Shown: positions 61,537-64,000 of the stretch, piece after piece
Layout of the letters: each line of letters starts with the position of its first letter
Numbering within the stretch: the stretch's first letter is position 1
Assembly: GCA_017524545.1 (NCBI GenBank)
Contig: JAFXVN010000044.1
Coordinates: forward strand, 1 to 64,000
From: Bacteroidaceae bacterium
Lineage (GTDB): Bacteria > Bacteroidota > Bacteroidia > Bacteroidales > Bacteroidaceae
DNA length: 64,000 nucleotides
Direction of reading: 5' to 3'
Made by a program: the position numbers and the translations under genes
Notes under the pieces: generated by a model
Database searches by the model: none
What the model was told of the DNA's origin: nothing
The model's input: only the letters and a program-made list of their open reading frames with translations

Positions 61537-64000
61537 ATGAAACTAAAACCTTTCCTTTTCGCGCTCCTCGCGCAACTCTTTTCCTTAACGGCAATGGCAT
61601 ACGATGCCGAGATTGATGGAATCTATTACGATTTTTGGGGGACACAGGCAATTGTCGCTAAGTGTTATAAATCAGGTTCTGTAATTATTCCGCAAAGTGT
61701 TACTTACAATGAAAAGAATTATGAGGTAGTAGCTATCCGCAATTATGCCTTTTACGATTGTTCAGGTCTAACATCTATCACCCTTTCTAAGGGCTTAACA
61801 ACAATTGGTGAGAGGGCTTTTTGGGGGTGTAGTCGCCTAACATCGATCACTATTCCCGAAACTGTTACCAACATTTCCAATGGCGCATTCGATTATTGCA
61901 GTGCCCTTACATCTATAGAAGTGGAAGAAGGAAACACGGTATATGATTCTCGAAATGGGTGCAACGCGATTATAGAAACAGCCTCTAACACCCTAATTGA
62001 AGGGTGTATGAATACAATAATACCAGAAGGGGTTATTACTGTTCGAGGTTTCGCGGGATGTACCGGACTTATTTCTATTACTATTCCTAATAGTGTAACG
62101 ATAATTCTAGAGGCATTCAATGATTGTTACGGCCTTACAACAATCACGATTCCTAATAGTGTAACGAGCGTTTCTGGATTCAAAAATTGTCGTAGCCTTA
62201 CAGCAATCACTATTCCTGAAAGTGTTTCATACATTCACCCTGGCACATTTGAAGGATGCAGTGCTTTGGCATCTATTGTGGTAGATGAAGGTAATACAAT
62301 TTATGACTCTCGCAATGGTTGTAATGCAATTATTGAAACCGCCTCCAATACGCTAATTAAAGGTTGTGAGAATACTGTCATTCCTGAGGATGTTACAAGC
62401 ATCAGTAGGTGGGCCTTTTCTGGTTGTAGTGGTCAAGGTTCCCTCATTATACCACAGAGTGTTACCAACTTTGATGCTTACGCATTTTCTGGATGTAACA
62501 TGTTGACTTCTGTAAACATCCCCAACACGATGACCTCTATCGGTGATAGGACATTCGCTGGTTGTGGAAGGTTGGCTTCTGTCAACATCCCCAACAGTAT
62601 TACCAGCATAGATTATGGAGCATTCATGGGCTGTGAGGCTCTGACGACCATTACAATTCCTGCGAGCGTTACCTCCATCGGTTCAGACGCCTTTCGACAG
62701 TGTTATAATCTAATATCCGTAACTTTACCTGATAGCATTACATACATAGGATATCAGGCTTTTCTTATGTGCCAAAAACTAAACTCCATTAAGATTCCTA
62801 ATGGTGTCACGAAGATTGAGGATGGCCTATTCGACGGCTGTATGAGCTTAACCTCTGTAACCATTCCCAAAACAGTAACATCCATAGGTCGTTATGCGTT
62901 TTCTTGCTGCCCCCTCTCAACAATAATAATGGGAGCGGATATTCCCATGGCAGTTACTCCAGATGTGTTTTCGGGGATGGATTATTCTAATGTTTCTCTA
63001 TATGTACCCAGAGGAAGCAAGGTTTTATATAAAGCAGCAGATGTTTGGAAAGATTTTGGGGAAATCATCGAATACAATTGTGTAGATGTGAAAGACCAAA
63101 TGATTGCTGTTGGTGGCTCAACGATGATGGAGATAGAAGTGAGCAATTCAGATACGGATATTGTGGCTTTCCAGATGGATTTGACACTACCCGAAGGTGT
63201 TAGTCTTGACAAGACGGGTTGTTCACTATCCTCCCGCATTACCGATGAGGAGCAGGAACTAACTATAGGTAAGTTGGAGAACGGTGCTTATCGTTTGACA
63301 TCTTCCTCCCTTTCGCTCACGCCCATAAGTGGTAACAACGGCACCCTGATTACCCTGAAGCTTACGACAACAGAGGATAGCGATGACGGTCAGGCTACAA
63401 TTAGTAACATCCGTTTCTCTACAGCCGACTCCAAGAGAATTGAGATGGACGATGTTTCATTCAACATAGATATAGTGCGTGAGTTCAAACTGACATACAC
63501 GGTTGATGATGAGGTCTATAAAACTTATACTGTGGAATATGGCACCGCTCTTACAGCAGAGGAAGAACCTACGAAGGAAGGCTACACCTTCTCTGGTTGG
63601 AGCGAACTACCCGAAACCATGCCTGCACATGATGTTGTGGTGACAGGTAGTTTCTCTGTAAATTCATACACCTTAACCTATATAGTGGATGGTGAAGTTT
63701 ATAAGACCGATACAGTGGAATATGGCACAACTCTGAGTGCAGAAGAACCCACAAAGGAAGGCTTTACATTTGGTGGCTGGAGTGAGATTCCTGAAACGAT
63801 GCCTGCACAGGATGTAGTTGTGACTGGCTCGTTCACCATCAACAGCTATAACTTGACATACATTGTTGACGGTGAGGTCTTTAAGACTTCTTCTGTGGTA
63901 TATGGTACAGAACTGACACCCGAGGCCGAACCTACGAAGGATGGATATACCTTTGGAGGTTGGAGCGAACTGGCGGAGACGATGCCTGCATACGATGTGG
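61537..64000 (+). CDS. BspA-like leucine-rich-repeat protein with InlB-type repeats (partial, runs off the edge)
   Basis: 821 codons are visible and open to the window end. A signal peptide (MKLKPFLFALLAQLFSLTAMA) is followed by about 16 LRR_5/BspA repeats (about residues 25-480; IP-x-S-V-T-x-I-x-x-x-A-F-x-x-C). Two of them are interrupted by a repeated module (EEGNTVYDSRNGCNAIIETA and DEGNTIYDSRNGCNAIIETA). A cohesin-like domain follows (about 520-650; VAFQMDLTLPEGV, NGTLITLKL), then at least three Listeria-Bacteroides/InlB-type repeats of about 58 residues (YIVDGEVYK...EYGT...PTKEGFTFGGWSE-PETMPA). It is a likely surface adhesin. AT content is higher and codon use differs from the arg/pro genes. 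Confidence 0.88.
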   Translation, partial: MKLKPFLFALLAQLFSLTAMAYDAEIDGIYYDFWGTQAIVAKCYKSGSVIIPQSVTYNEKNYEVVAIRNYAFYDCSGLTSITLSKGLTTIGERAFWGCSRLTSITIPETVTNISNGAFDYCSALTSIEVEEGNTVYDSRNGCNAIIETASNTLIEGCMNTIIPEGVITVRGFAGCTGLISITIPNSVTIILEAFNDCYGLTTITIPNSVTSVSGFKNCRSLTAITIPESVSYIHPGTFEGCSALASIVVDEGNTIYDSRNGCNAIIETASNTLIKGCENTVIPEDVTSISRWAFSGCSGQGSLIIPQSVTNFDAYAFSGCNMLTSVNIPNTMTSIGDRTFAGCGRLASVNIPNSITSIDYGAFMGCEALTTITIPASVTSIGSDAFRQCYNLISVTLPDSITYIGYQAFLMCQKLNSIKIPNGVTKIEDGLFDGCMSLTSVTIPKTVTSIGRYAFSCCPLSTIIMGADIPMAVTPDVFSGMDYSNVSLYVPRGSKVLYKAADVWKDFGEIIEYNCVDVKDQMIAVGGSTMMEIEVSNSDTDIVAFQMDLTLPEGVSLDKTGCSLSSRITDEEQELTIGKLENGAYRLTSSSLSLTPISGNNGTLITLKLTTTEDSDDGQATISNIRFSTADSKRIEMDDVSFNIDIVREFKLTYTVDDEVYKTYTVEYGTALTAEEEPTKEGYTFSGWSELPETMPAHDVVVTGSFSVNSYTLTYIVDGEVYKTDTVEYGTTLSAEEPTKEGFTFGGWSEIPETMPAQDVVVTGSFTINSYNLTYIVDGEVFKTSSVVYGTELTPEAEPTKDGYTFGGWSELAETMPAYDV

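Overview
The window comes from the chromosome of a Bacteroidota bacterium of the order Bacteroidales, most like Prevotella or a close relative. Evidence: Bacteroidota-type promoters (TTTG, about 19-20 bases, then TAnnTTTG) sit before many genes; there is a SusC/SusD pair; arginine is made through the N-succinylornithine carbamoyltransferase route; BspA-like leucine-rich-repeat and FISUMP surface proteins are present; and the SecA, DnaA and LptC/CorC neighbourhoods have a Bacteroidales flavour. No rRNA, tRNA, CRISPR array or intact transposase was seen.

Layout. 0.1-12.3 kb: a repeat array, then two very large secreted proteins (a BspA-like LRR protein with a dockerin-like module, and a 2,620-residue multidomain adhesin-like protein). 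12.6-17 kb: rpe on the minus strand, then dnaA, a damaged nitroreductase joined to the tail of a B12-dependent ribonucleotide reductase, and folB. 17-18.4 kb: a tandem FISUMP/C-type-lectin-like protein whose two variable ends look diversified. 18.6-20.4 kb: a carboxyltransferase subunit. 20.7-34 kb: a SusC/SusD nutrient-uptake operon with a zinc metallohydrolase lipoprotein, a DUF4302 lipoprotein, a large secreted protein and an M6-type metalloprotease, which suggests a peptide or protein substrate. 34-35.3 kb: a frameshifted antitoxin-like remnant, a small secreted protein and a second repeat array. 35.4-44.6 kb, minus strand: a PpiD-like chaperone, a small acidic protein, SecA, an alkaline-phosphatase-superfamily enzyme and a DUF4105 membrane protein. 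44.8-48.9 kb: coaX, an outer-membrane protein, lptC and a CorC/HlyC-type transporter. 49-60.2 kb: argR, a GNAT enzyme, argG, argC, argD, proC, proB, proA, an acyl-CoA synthetase, argF' and a nitroreductase, which together supply most of arginine and proline synthesis from glutamate. 60.2-64 kb: an AT-richer accessory end with an ADP-ribosyltransferase-like two-gene cassette between 130-base direct repeats, then a BspA-like protein that runs off the edge.

The most unusual content is repetitive. (1) A family of GC-rich palindromic elements (ends like AAGCCCCCTCCCC) occurs at least six times between 41.6 and 59.2 kb, usually touching stop codons. One copy consists of two perfect 37-base inverted ends around an internally deleted DUF559 endonuclease gene. 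One sits in frame inside argF', adding about 26 residues, and another supplies the start of argC. (2) Short tandem arrays, mostly of 7 bases, sit exactly at gene junctions, provide start and stop codons and even encode parts of signal peptides. (3) A short palindrome with a TTATATATAA-like core recurs in leaders of dnaA, susC, secA and others. (4) Two intergenic arrays with unrelated sequences share a 21-22 base palindromic period.
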